Assembly: GCA_945872815.1 (NCBI GenBank)
Contig: CAMCAY010000006.1
Span: forward strand, 16,294-80,293
Source: Chitinophaga pinensis
GTDB lineage: Bacteria > Bacteroidota > Bacteroidia > Chitinophagales > Chitinophagaceae
Direction: 5' to 3'
DNA: 64,000 bases
Shown here: in pieces, positions 34,516-42,768 of the stretch
Layout of the letters: each line of letters starts with the position of its first letter
How positions within the stretch are numbered: position 1 is the stretch's first letter
Made by a program: the position numbers and the translations under genes
Notes under the pieces: generated by a model
Database searches by the model: none
What the model was told of the DNA's origin: nothing
Seen by the model: only the letters and a program-made list of their open reading frames with translations

Positions 34516-36069
34516 TTAATGTTTAACAATGCTGTTTTTTTCTGTTGTTTGTTGAAGAAATTGATGCCACTCCTCCAAAATTTTTCCTTTCAACACTCTG
34601 GGGAATTTATGCTGTCCGCCTATCTTACCTTTCATTTTCATAAAATCCATAAATACCTGTTCGCCTAATACAACCACTTCCACTGACTTTAATGCATGTT
34701 TCCTTTCCACTTCATAATCATCGTTGAGGGATTTCAATGTATTATCAATAAAGTCTGCTAATTTTTCTTCTGCAATATTTTCATTCGTAGCTACATACCA
34801 TCTATGTGCAAAAAAATTTCCGTCAGGAACACCTGTTACCGTAAACTCAGGAATAGAAACATTCATTTCTTCTGACAACAGCTCAATGGCTTTATTCATA
34901 TTGTCAACACTTAAATGCTCACCCACAAGACTTAAAAAATGTTTTGTTCTTCCGGTAATGATGATTTCATTTTTGCTTTTATCTGTAAATCGGATAGTAT
35001 CTCCTATAGCATATCTCCAAGTACCGGCATTGGTACTAATCAATACAGCATAATCCTTATTCTCTTCCACTTCATGTATCATATAGATCTCCGGATTGTC
35101 AACAAGATTTCCCTCGCTGTCGAAATTATTATCATCAAATGGAACGAACTCGAAAAATATGTTGTTATTCAATGCCAATTGCATTCCTCTGGTATCCTGT
35201 CTACTTTGGTATGCCAAAAAACCTTCGCTGGCTAAATAAGTTTCGATATAGGTGATTGGCTTGGCTAATAATCTTTCAAACCCTTTTTTATAGGGCTCCA
35301 TTGCAACACCACCATGAACATAAAATGCGAGATTGGGCCATATATCATGAATGGTTTTCACCTGATATCTTTCAATTATTTTTTCAATGCATAATTGCAA
35401 CCACGCAGGAACTCCTACAATAAAACCGATGTCCCATGAAGGTGCATTATCAATGATCTCTTCAATTTTTTTTGACCAGTCTTTTTCGCGGGCAATTTTT
35501 TTACCCGGCTTATAAAGCCCCAATCCCTGAAACCAAAATGGAATATTTTTTTGTTGAATACCGCTTAAATCTCCGGCAAAATAGGTAGGCCCTTTCTGGA
35601 GTTGTGTACTTCCGCCCAACATCAACCAGCCCTTACCAATAGCACTTTTAGGAACATTTTCATACTTGGCAAGACTCAATAGCTGCTTAATACTTGTAAT
35701 GGTATTGCTTTTAATTAAATCCCGTGTAATCGGTATATATTTACTGGCAGCACCACTAGTACCACTGCTTAAAGCAAAGTATTTTATTACCCCCGGCCAA
35801 CACACATCAGGAGATCCATCCAATGTTTTATGCCACCATTCATTATAAATTTTATCATAATCAAACAATGGTACCAGTTGTTGAAATTTTTTACCGGGAT
35901 GTTTACTCAACAATATATCGTCAAATTGATACCGTTGACCAAACTCAGTATAACGGGCTTTTCTGAGCAACTTTTTTAACACCCTTATTTGCTGCCTCCT
36001 TGCATCACTGACAGGGAGACGCAATGCCTTGGCAATTGAAATGGGAAGTTTTATGTCAAATAAAGCCAT
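34516..36069 (-). CDS. GH3-like acyl-acid amido synthetase family protein
   Basis: Member of the GH3 branch of adenylate-forming enzymes, which in plants conjugates amino acids to jasmonate or auxin. Motif 1, FALSSGTSGAASKYIPITRDL, lies near 105-125 and binds ATP phosphates; AFYVHGGVAMEPYKKGF near 252, ETYLASEGFLAYQ near 278, and TGRTKHFLSLVGEHLSV near 375 complete the core. At 517 residues it is full length. Bacterial function is unknown. It is the first gene of a unit with LysE and mtgA. Confidence 0.87.
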   Translation of the reverse strand: MALFDIKLPISIAKALRLPVSDARRQQIRVLKKLLRKARYTEFGQRYQFDDILLSKHPGKKFQQLVPLFDYDKIYNEWWHKTLDGSPDVCWPGVIKYFALSSGTSGAASKYIPITRDLIKSNTITSIKQLLSLAKYENVPKSAIGKGWLMLGGSTQLQKGPTYFAGDLSGIQQKNIPFWFQGLGLYKPGKKIAREKDWSKKIEEIIDNAPSWDIGFIVGVPAWLQLCIEKIIERYQVKTIHDIWPNLAFYVHGGVAMEPYKKGFERLLAKPITYIETYLASEGFLAYQSRQDTRGMQLALNNNIFFEFVPFDDNNFDSEGNLVDNPEIYMIHEVEENKDYAVLISTNAGTWRYAIGDTIRFTDKSKNEIIITGRTKHFLSLVGEHLSVDNMNKAIELLSEEMNVSIPEFTVTGVPDGNFFAHRWYVATNENIAEEKLADFIDNTLKSLNDDYEVERKHALKSVEVVVLGEQVFMDFMKMKGKIGGQHKFPRVLKGKILEEWHQFLQQTTEKNSIVKH

Positions 36070-36092
36070 TTAATAATACGTTTGTAAGAACG

Positions 36093-36125
36093 CAAAGATA
36101 AATTATTGACGACCGAAAAGACAAA
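36093..36125 (-). promoter_or_regulatory. Promoter of the GH3-LysE-mtgA operon
   Basis: On the minus strand TATCTTTG (36093-36100) matches the -7 consensus and TTTG (36122-36125) lies 21 bp further upstream. The ATG is 23 bp after the -7 box. Confidence 0.6.
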
Positions 36126-36225
36126 TATTAAAATAAATGAAATATTATTAATCTTTTTAAATAGCTACTTTATTTTCAAAGGCATTGGAGATTATTGTAA
36201 AAAAGACAAATTCTTGAAAAATGAT

Positions 36226-36233
36226 TAGCTTTG
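36226..36233 (+). promoter_or_regulatory. Probable -7 promoter box of the S46 peptidase gene
   Basis: TAGCTTTG matches TAnnTTTG, 53 bp before the ATG at 36287. No well-spaced -33 element is seen. Confidence 0.45.
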
Positions 36234-36286
36234 TGCCTCCTTAACCCCAAAAATTTAATATTTTCTAATATCAAACTTCAAACAAA

Positions 36287-38449
36287 ATGAAAAAACTGAT
36301 TCTTTCTTTATTTCTTCTGGCCAGTTTGTTCTCGGCAAGAGCCGATGAAGGCATGTGGCTTCCAATGCTTCTTGGTAAACAAGTTTACAATGACATGGTA
36401 AAAAGAGGTTTAAAACTTTCCAAGGAACAATTGTATTCCATCAACAAAGCTTCCATTAAAGATGCGATTGTAATTTTCGGCAGAGGTTGTACCGGAGAAA
36501 TAGTAAGCAATCAGGGACTTATTTTCACCAACCATCATTGCGGTTACGAAGCAATTGCTGCTGCGAGCAGTGTAAAAAATAATTATTTACGCGATGGGTT
36601 TTATGCATACAACAAAGACCAAGAAATCAAATCTGAATTAACTGTCCAGTTTTTGGAGCAAATAGTGGATGTAACGAAACAAGTTGAGGATAGTTTAAAA
36701 GGTTTGAAATGGGATGACAGAGTAAAAAAATTACAAAAGGTTTATAAAAGCATAACCGATAAAGTGGAAGATAAAGAAAACGGAATTGCAGGAAGAATCT
36801 ATAGTATGTTTAAAGACAACCAATACATCATGTTTGTTTACAAAACTTACAAAGACATTCGCTTAGTAGGTACACCTCCCGAAAGTATTGGAAAGTTCGG
36901 TGGAGATACCGATAACTGGGAGTGGCCAAGACATACGGGAGATTTCTCCATCTTCAGGGTATATGCATCCAAAGACGGAAAACCAACAGAATACAGCAAT
37001 GAAAATGTTCCCTTAACACCAAAACATTTTCTTCCTGTAAGCATCAAAGGAATCAAAGATGGTGACTATGCTATGATCTATGGGTATCCTGGCGGAACAA
37101 ACCGTTATGAAACCAGTTATGGTATCAAATTGAAAAACGAAGTAGAAAACCCTGCTTTGGTAGCATTGAGAGATATGCGTTTGAAATACATGCACGAACA
37201 AATGATTAAAGATCCTGCAGTTAAATTGAAATTAGCTTCTGATTATGCAGGTATTGCCAATTATTGGAAATTCTTTGACGGAGAAACAAAGCAGCTTATC
37301 AAATACAATGTTTACGATCAGAAAAAACAATATGAAACCGAATTTGCAACATGGGCAAAATCAAGAATTGGTTTTAAAGACATTTTCACTGAATATGAAA
37401 AGAATTATGCCAACTGGACACCCTATAGCAAACATCGCCAATACTTGCGCGAAGGTATCCTAGGATCTCCCTTATCCGCTTTTGCTTCTTCATTGATTGC
37501 TTTAGAAACAGCGCTAACGAAACCGGGAGCAACTGCTGAGGATATTAAAAAAGCAGCCGATGCAGCCAATAATGCTCACAAAAATTTCATGAACGCAGAA
37601 GATCTACCTAGCGATAAAAATATTCTTGCTGCTGTAGCAAAAGCATTTTACAATGATATTGATAAAAGCCAGCATCCTGTAGGGGTTTACGAAAAGCTTT
37701 CTGCAGCTTACGGAGATTTGAATGATGAGAATACTTTCAAAAAATGGGCATTGGATGTATTTTCCAAAACCATGATTTTAAGTGATGACAAATGGAATGC
37801 ATTCATCGCAAACCCTGATTCAGCATCACTGCAATCGGATGCCATGTTTAATTTCACTGCTGCGTTTGTAAAAAATTACAACAACAAGTACATGCCTTTG
37901 TATACTGCGTTTGTTAACAAAAACAATGAGCTGGGTAGATTGTATTTAAAAGGTATCATTGAAAGACGTCCGGATGGTGCGGCTAAAATGTATCCTGATG
38001 CTAACTTCAGTATGAGGGTTAGTTTTGGAAATGTAAAAAGCTATAAACCAAAAGATGCAGTAAACTACGATTTCGTTACTACTGCCTCTGGCATACTGGA
38101 AAAATATGTACCCGGCGATTACGAATTTGATTTGCCCTCAAAAGAAGTTGAACTCATTAAAAACAAAGACTTTGGAGATTACATAGATAAAAACAAAAAT
38201 GATTTAGTAGTTGCTTTCATCACAACAAATGATATTACCGGAGGAAACAGCGGAAGTCCGGTGATGGATGCAAACGGCAATCTGATTGGTTTGGCATTTG
38301 ATGGTAATTACGAAGCACTAAGTCATAAAATTGCTTTTGATGCTGAATTGAATAGAACGATTTGTGTAGATGTAAGATATGTTTTGTGGTGTATCGATAA
38401 ATTGGGAGGAGCTACAAATCTTATTGATGAAATCAAACCAATTAAATAA
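36287..38449 (+). CDS. S46 family dipeptidyl-peptidase (DPP7/DPP11-like)
   Basis: Periplasmic serine peptidase that removes dipeptides from peptide N-termini. Signal peptide at 1-19 (FSARA|DEGMW). The triad is visible: His in TNHHCGYEAI near 82, Asp in NWEWPRHTGDFSIF near 218, and Ser in TGGNSGSPVMDANG near 655. DEGMWLP right after the signal peptide is the S46 hallmark. At 720 residues it is full length. Whether it prefers hydrophobic (DPP7) or acidic (DPP11) residues cannot be decided by eye. A terminator follows. Confidence 0.94.
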   Translation: MKKLILSLFLLASLFSARADEGMWLPMLLGKQVYNDMVKRGLKLSKEQLYSINKASIKDAIVIFGRGCTGEIVSNQGLIFTNHHCGYEAIAAASSVKNNYLRDGFYAYNKDQEIKSELTVQFLEQIVDVTKQVEDSLKGLKWDDRVKKLQKVYKSITDKVEDKENGIAGRIYSMFKDNQYIMFVYKTYKDIRLVGTPPESIGKFGGDTDNWEWPRHTGDFSIFRVYASKDGKPTEYSNENVPLTPKHFLPVSIKGIKDGDYAMIYGYPGGTNRYETSYGIKLKNEVENPALVALRDMRLKYMHEQMIKDPAVKLKLASDYAGIANYWKFFDGETKQLIKYNVYDQKKQYETEFATWAKSRIGFKDIFTEYEKNYANWTPYSKHRQYLREGILGSPLSAFASSLIALETALTKPGATAEDIKKAADAANNAHKNFMNAEDLPSDKNILAAVAKAFYNDIDKSQHPVGVYEKLSAAYGDLNDENTFKKWALDVFSKTMILSDDKWNAFIANPDSASLQSDAMFNFTAAFVKNYNNKYMPLYTAFVNKNNELGRLYLKGIIERRPDGAAKMYPDANFSMRVSFGNVKSYKPKDAVNYDFVTTASGILEKYVPGDYEFDLPSKEVELIKNKDFGDYIDKNKNDLVVAFITTNDITGGNSGSPVMDANGNLIGLAFDGNYEALSHKIAFDAELNRTICVDVRYVLWCIDKLGGATNLIDEIKPIK

Positions 38450-38466
38450 AATTCTTTTCATTAATG

Positions 38467-38501
38467 AAAAATCGCTTAGCAAAAACTAAGCGATTTTTTT
38501 T
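38467..38501 (+). terminator. Rho-independent terminator after the S46 peptidase gene
   Basis: AAAAATCGCTTAG pairs perfectly with CTAAGCGATTTTT around a 6-nt loop and runs into eight T residues. It lies 18 bp after the stop. Confidence 0.88.
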
Positions 38502-38514
38502 GGTAATTATTTTG

Positions 38515-38881
38515 GACAATGTAGTCAAAAATAGTTGGTAAAACCTCATAGGATATAGATTAACAAAGGGTTTCAATCAATTAAATTGAAACCCTTTTCA
38601 ATTTCTATATTATGAGTAAAAAAAATCATGCTGGGGATGTGGCAGTAAATCATCAATTAAATGGTATCTACATTTTTTGAACAACTCGAATTGAGTTTTT
38701 GAAGCTATTGAGTAATCCGATAAAAAAAGGAGCTGATTTTGTCAACTCCTTTCTATCGTATTTACTTCAATCTTTATGCTGGTAGGTTGCTCTCCAGCAG
38801 AGCCTACTTCCTCATGGATTGATAATGCAAAATTCAACAGTTGAAAAAATAAAATCACCAACTATTTTTGACTACATTACC
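38515..38881. mobile_element. MITE-like non-coding element with 22-bp terminal inverted repeats
   Basis: Positions 38518-38539 and 38857-38878 are perfect 22-bp inverted repeats (outer part AATGTAGTCAAAAATAG on the left). They enclose about 320 bp with no open frame but with hairpins: AAAGGGTTTCAAT paired with its complement (38565-38597), AAAGGAG with CTCCTTT (38726-38752), and GTAGG..GCTCT with AGAGC..CTAC (38782-38806). TTATTTTG flanks both ends (38507-38514 and 38882-38889), a possible 8-bp target duplication. This fits a miniature inverted-repeat transposable element moved by a transposase elsewhere. The 462-bp gap between genes is filled by this element and the terminator. Confidence 0.7.
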
Positions 38882-38911
38882 TTATTTTGAGAAGGTCTTA
38901 AAACAGCTCAT

Positions 38912-40261
38912 TTAATCTTTTTCAAACAATTCCTTTTTATCAACCTTCATTACTTCTGCACTGTCTTTTAAAGTTTTGCTGACAACATCATAAGGACCAG
39001 TAATAACTTCCTGACCGAGTTGAAGTCCAGATTTTATTTCAATGTAATTGATGTCCTGAATACCTGTTGTTACCTTTTGTTTTTTAACCTTCCCATTTTT
39101 ATCTAAGATAAATACCACCACATCCAAATCATCAATAGAAGGAGCTGGTGCATTTATATCTTCTTCGTCATTTTTGGATTCCAATTTTACCAAACCATTT
39201 TTTTCTCTTGTGGTGACTGCATTAATAGGAACACTCATCACATTGTACTGTGTATTGGTTTGTATATCTGCATTGGCACTCATTCCCGGCCTGAAAGGAA
39301 AACCCTTCTTACCCAACAAATCCTTATAACTTGAGAGCAGTAATCTGATGTAAACCTTGTATTGCGTAACATCATTTCCGGAAGAAGCTAAACTGTTCAT
39401 TGAAGAAGCGCCATTGTTACTGCTAGCAATTTGTGTAACGATGCCTTTGAATTTTCTGTCGCTATACGCATCAATGCTGATGATAGCACTGTCACCCAAC
39501 TTCACTTTAGGAATATCATTTTCTCCCACATCCACCCTTACTTCAATCTTATCCATATTGGCGATGCGTAAAATTTCGGTACCAACATTAAAACTATTAC
39601 CTGCCACTTTTTCTCCTTTTTTAACATTCAGCAAACTCACTACCCCATCCATCGGCGCAACAATAGAAGTGCGACCAAGGTCTTTATTTGCCCTGTTTAA
39701 ACTTGCAACCGCACTCTGAACACCCGCTGACGCACCATTGATCCCCTGAACGCCTGCATTGTAGTTAGCTTTAGCCGTTTTTAAATTAGCATCTGCAAGA
39801 TTGAATTCACTTCTGCTGATAACTTTGTCTTCAAATAATTTTTGCTGCATGTCAAAATTTCTCTGTGCCTGATCCAATTGTGCCTTTAATGCATCCAATC
39901 CTGCTCTAGAATTTTCAGCCTGCGCCTTTGTTTGATTGACACCAAAACTTGCCTGATCCCTTTGAATGCTGTAAATATCTGCGTATATGCGTGCCAGTAA
40001 CTGTCCTTTTTTAACGGTATCTCCTTCCTGAACAGTTAGTTCAGTTATCTCACCGCTGATATCAGGACTTACTTTTACCTCGACCTCCGGAAACACTTTT
40101 CCACTGGCATTCACCACTTCAATGATGGTTCTGTTTTGTACTTTTTCAGCAGTCACTTTTACTCCTTCCTTTTTACCAAACATGCCCAATTTTGACATAG
40201 CAAAGAGAACTGCCAACAAAACAATGACACCAATTAATACCCATTTAGTTTTTTTACTCAT
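38912..40261 (-). CDS. Efflux periplasmic adaptor subunit (HlyD/MacA-like)
   Basis: Membrane fusion protein linking an inner-membrane pump to TolC. One N-terminal helix (6-26) anchors it. The first biotinyl-lipoyl half is PDISGEITELTVQEGDTVKKGQLLARI (about 65-92); a coiled coil follows (100-200, rich in Ala/Gln/Lys); the second lipoyl half is TSIVAPMDGVVSLLNVKKGEKV near 200-220; beta-barrel and membrane-proximal domains complete 449 residues. It lies 17 bp after the TolC gene. The usual macB-type ATPase/permease genes are absent; the operon ends here next to the MITE-like element. Confidence 0.9.
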   Translation of the reverse strand: MSKKTKWVLIGVIVLLAVLFAMSKLGMFGKKEGVKVTAEKVQNRTIIEVVNASGKVFPEVEVKVSPDISGEITELTVQEGDTVKKGQLLARIYADIYSIQRDQASFGVNQTKAQAENSRAGLDALKAQLDQAQRNFDMQQKLFEDKVISRSEFNLADANLKTAKANYNAGVQGINGASAGVQSAVASLNRANKDLGRTSIVAPMDGVVSLLNVKKGEKVAGNSFNVGTEILRIANMDKIEVRVDVGENDIPKVKLGDSAIISIDAYSDRKFKGIVTQIASSNNGASSMNSLASSGNDVTQYKVYIRLLLSSYKDLLGKKGFPFRPGMSANADIQTNTQYNVMSVPINAVTTREKNGLVKLESKNDEEDINAPAPSIDDLDVVVFILDKNGKVKKQKVTTGIQDINYIEIKSGLQLGQEVITGPYDVVSKTLKDSAEVMKVDKKELFEKD

Positions 40262-40278
40262 AAAATTATTTCTCTTAA

Positions 40279-41727
40279 TTATAGTTTTAATCCTGCTCCT
40301 TTATAAAATTCAAGCACTTTCATTTTAAATACATAATCAAAATGACTGATGATGTTTTCAAGCTTAGCACGCAATAAATTATTTTGTGAGGTTATCAAAT
40401 CAAACATACTAAGCGAGCCAATGCTATATCGCTTGCTGGCAAAATCATACGATTTTTCATTCGCCTCTACTGACTTTTTACTGGCATTATATTTCTGAAG
40501 AGATACAACGGCTGCGTTGTATGCCTGATAGATATCTTGATTCAATTTGCTGTTATCTCTTTCTTTCTGCAATTCTGCCATTCTGATATTCAGTTTACTG
40601 CGTTCTAAATTGGTTTTTGCAGATAAACCATTAAACAAAGGAACACTCACACTGATTCCTAAAGATTTTCTTAAGTTGTCTCCGAGTTGAGTGCCAAATG
40701 AATTTGGATTTATATAGCCTAACACTTCTCCGTTTGTATATACCGGACTTTGTACGTCATAATAAACACCACTACCTGCATCAGCCAATAAGCCGGTGGA
40801 TTGATAGCCGGTCACAATTTTTGAATAATAAGGTCTTTTAGAAAAAGACAAATAGTTTGAGCTAAGATTACCAAATGCAGTGACCGAGGGATACATATTT
40901 GCTTTAGACGCCTCCTTGGATTTTTGTGCCGCTTTTAATTTAAACTCATTGTACAATTGCTGAGGTTGATTTAACAAAGCTTGTTGGTATACATAATCAG
41001 GTTGCAAATCAGCAATTGTTTCTACAGGAATTGATTCAACGGGTGGCGTTTCAATATCAAATGGCTGTGAAGCATCAATATTCATCAAAGATTTCAATGA
41101 TAAAACAAGTTGCTCCGAATTACCTTTAGCAGAAATATAATTACCGCTATCTACAGCCAATTGAGCTTCCAACTGAACCAAATTAATTTCAGGTAATGCG
41201 CCTGCGTTGACTAATTTCTTTGTATTACTCAATTGAAATTGCGTTTGCTCTATTTGAACAGATGCAATATGTTCCTGTTCTTTAGCGAGCAAAACTTGTA
41301 GGTATGCGTTAGCAGTTGACAATGCAACATCACTCTTCAACTTATTTACATTTGCCTGCGCTGCCAAAAGCTCCCAATAGTTTGAAGCAATAGTGGCACG
41401 CTTGCTAAAGAAATTAAAAATATCCGCACTTGACTGTAACTGCATTCCTGCAGACACATAGTTTTCTGTCACTTTGCTGAATGTGGTTGGATCCTGGTTG
41501 TTACCGGAATTGAAAGCAGAATTTAAACCAAGATTCGCAGAAGGAAATACAGAATACTTGCTTTGCTGGTAAGTCAATGCAGCCATTTGGTTTTGAACAT
41601 CACTTTGTTTTACCGAAACATTGTTCATCATAGCATACTCAACACAGGTCTTAAGATTCCATTTTTCCTGCGCTATACAATCAATAAAGGAAAATGAAAA
41701 ACACAGTAAAAAGAAAATAATACGCAT
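40279..41727 (-). CDS. TolC family outer-membrane efflux protein
   Basis: Outer-membrane channel of a tripartite efflux system. Signal peptide at 1-19 (FIDCIAQ). Two repeated halves of long helices and beta strands are visible: WNLKTCVEYAMMNNVSVKQSDVQNQMAALTYQQSKYSVFPSANL near 23-65 and its counterpart LGISVSVPLFNGLSAKTNLERSKLNIRMAELQKERDNSKL near 350-390. At 482 residues it has the common size. First gene of the operon with the adaptor. Its promoter box ends 3 bp before the ATG. Confidence 0.92.
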   Translation of the reverse strand: MRIIFFLLCFSFSFIDCIAQEKWNLKTCVEYAMMNNVSVKQSDVQNQMAALTYQQSKYSVFPSANLGLNSAFNSGNNQDPTTFSKVTENYVSAGMQLQSSADIFNFFSKRATIASNYWELLAAQANVNKLKSDVALSTANAYLQVLLAKEQEHIASVQIEQTQFQLSNTKKLVNAGALPEINLVQLEAQLAVDSGNYISAKGNSEQLVLSLKSLMNIDASQPFDIETPPVESIPVETIADLQPDYVYQQALLNQPQQLYNEFKLKAAQKSKEASKANMYPSVTAFGNLSSNYLSFSKRPYYSKIVTGYQSTGLLADAGSGVYYDVQSPVYTNGEVLGYINPNSFGTQLGDNLRKSLGISVSVPLFNGLSAKTNLERSKLNIRMAELQKERDNSKLNQDIYQAYNAAVVSLQKYNASKKSVEANEKSYDFASKRYSIGSLSMFDLITSQNNLLRAKLENIISHFDYVFKMKVLEFYKGAGLKL

Positions 41728-41730
41728 AAT

Positions 41731-41738
41731 GCAAAATT
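41731..41738 (-). promoter_or_regulatory. Probable -7 promoter box of the TolC-adaptor operon
   Basis: TAATTTTG on the minus strand matches TAnnTTTG and ends 3 bp before the TolC ATG at 41727, so transcription would begin at or inside the start codon. No -33 at the usual spacing. Confidence 0.4.
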
Positions 41739-41896
41739 ATGCCATTCAGCAATCAAAAAAAGCATTAGAAAGTATGTTTGTTATTAGCTTTCGGAGATTT
41801 TTTGATTTAGCTATATCTACAAACATCAACAAGTTGGATTTGAATAACAGATTAATCCAATTTTTATAAAAAAGTAGATAAAACATAAAAAAAACC

Positions 41897-41904
41897 TAAG
41901 TTTG
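41897..41904 (+). promoter_or_regulatory. Probable -7 promoter box of the 139-aa secreted protein gene
   Basis: TAAGTTTG matches TAnnTTTG, 46 bp before the ATG at 41951. Confidence 0.4.
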
Positions 41905-41950
41905 TTATTCAGAATACATACTTATTAAACAAAACTATAAATTAATTAAG

Positions 41951-42370
41951 ATGAAAAAAATCAGTTTATTATTCATTGCTTTGGTTACTATGATGAGTGC
42001 AGGTTTTGCACAAACGAAAAAAACAGCTGCAACACAAACACCTGCTGCCCCAGTTTGGGCTGAAATGAAAGCGTTTCACGCAATTATGTCGACAACTTTT
42101 CACCCGGCGGAAGAAGGTAACTTCGCTCCATTGAAAGAAAAAGCTCCTGAGTTATATACTGCTGCAAAAGTATGGTATGCATCTCCTGTTCCAGCAGAGT
42201 TTAAACCTGCAGAAACGACAGAAGCATTGGAAAAGTTAATGATCAAGTGCAGTGACGTTTGGGCTGCTGTAGAAGCTAAGTCTGATGATGCCAAATTAAA
42301 ATCATTGATTACGGAAGCACACGATATTTTCCATAAAATTTCCGGGACATGCAAAAGATCTGAAAAATAA
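41951..42370 (+). CDS. Secreted four-helix-like protein of unknown function
   Basis: A 139-residue protein with a signal peptide (1-20, SAGFAQ). The mature part is all-helical by pattern and rich in Ala/Lys/Glu, with His-containing motifs at both ends: WAEMKAFHAIMSTTFHPAEEG near 36-56 and AHDIFHKISGTC near 122-133. The layout resembles a cytochrome c'-like four-helix bundle, but no CxxCH heme motif is present. The paired His/Cys positions could bind a metal. A terminator follows directly, so it is monocistronic. I do not recognise a named family. Confidence 0.7.
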   Translation: MKKISLLFIALVTMMSAGFAQTKKTAATQTPAAPVWAEMKAFHAIMSTTFHPAEEGNFAPLKEKAPELYTAAKVWYASPVPAEFKPAETTEALEKLMIKCSDVWAAVEAKSDDAKLKSLITEAHDIFHKISGTCKRSEK

Positions 42371-42391
42371 TTTTCAATTCATTACATCTTT

Positions 42392-42422
42392 AAGAAAGCC
42401 ACTTTTAATCAGTGGCTTTCTT
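42392..42422 (+). terminator. Rho-independent terminator after the 139-aa gene
   Basis: AAGAAAGCCACT pairs perfectly with AGTGGCTTTCTT across a 7-nt loop, followed by TTGTTATT. It separates this gene from the riboswitch. Confidence 0.85.
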
Positions 42423-42473
42423 GTTATTAACACTTAGGGTATAACTTTTCAGTGCACTATTATTTCAATCTCT

Positions 42474-42481
42474 TACTTTTG
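42474..42481 (+). promoter_or_regulatory. -7 promoter box of the riboswitch-btuB transcript
   Basis: TACTTTTG matches TAnnTTTG. The predicted start of transcription near 42487 falls right at the 5' end of the cobalamin aptamer. Confidence 0.55.
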
Positions 42482-42486
42482 AAATT

Positions 42487-42640
42487 GTAATGGTTTCCGT
42501 TATTCGGAATTAATAGGGAAGCCCGGTGCAAATCCGGCACTATCCCCGTAGCTGTAAGCTCAGTAATTTGTTCATTCTTCAAGCCACTGTTTTTATAATG
42601 GGAAGGCGATGAACATAGAGTAAGTCAGAAGACCTGCCAA
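42487..42640 (+). ncRNA. Cobalamin riboswitch
   Basis: The AdoCbl-type aptamer is recognised from its conserved blocks in order: GGTTTCCGTTATTCGG, AATAGGGAAGCCCGGTG, AAATCCGGCACTATCCCCG, TAGCTGTAAG, AGCCACTG, GGGAAGGCG and the B12 box AGTCAGAAGACCTGCC at 42623-42638. It lies 128 bp before the btuB-like ATG. Between them, AGCTTTC / GAAAGGCT (42661-42679, one bulge) could form the expression platform. Bound cobalamin should lower expression of the receptor. Confidence 0.93.
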
Positions 42641-42768
42641 TACAAAATTATTCATCCATTAGCTTTCGGGAGAAAGGCTTGAGATGTAAAGTGTAATCAC
42701 ATTTTATATTTCCATCCGTTGATGTGTTCATTCACATTGATTTTCCGCTAGCAACAAACTTTTTTATT

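Noticed and set aside
41621..41869. 82-codon frame on the plus strand before the 139-aa gene
   Set aside because: It starts inside the TolC gene on the other strand and has no protein-like pattern.
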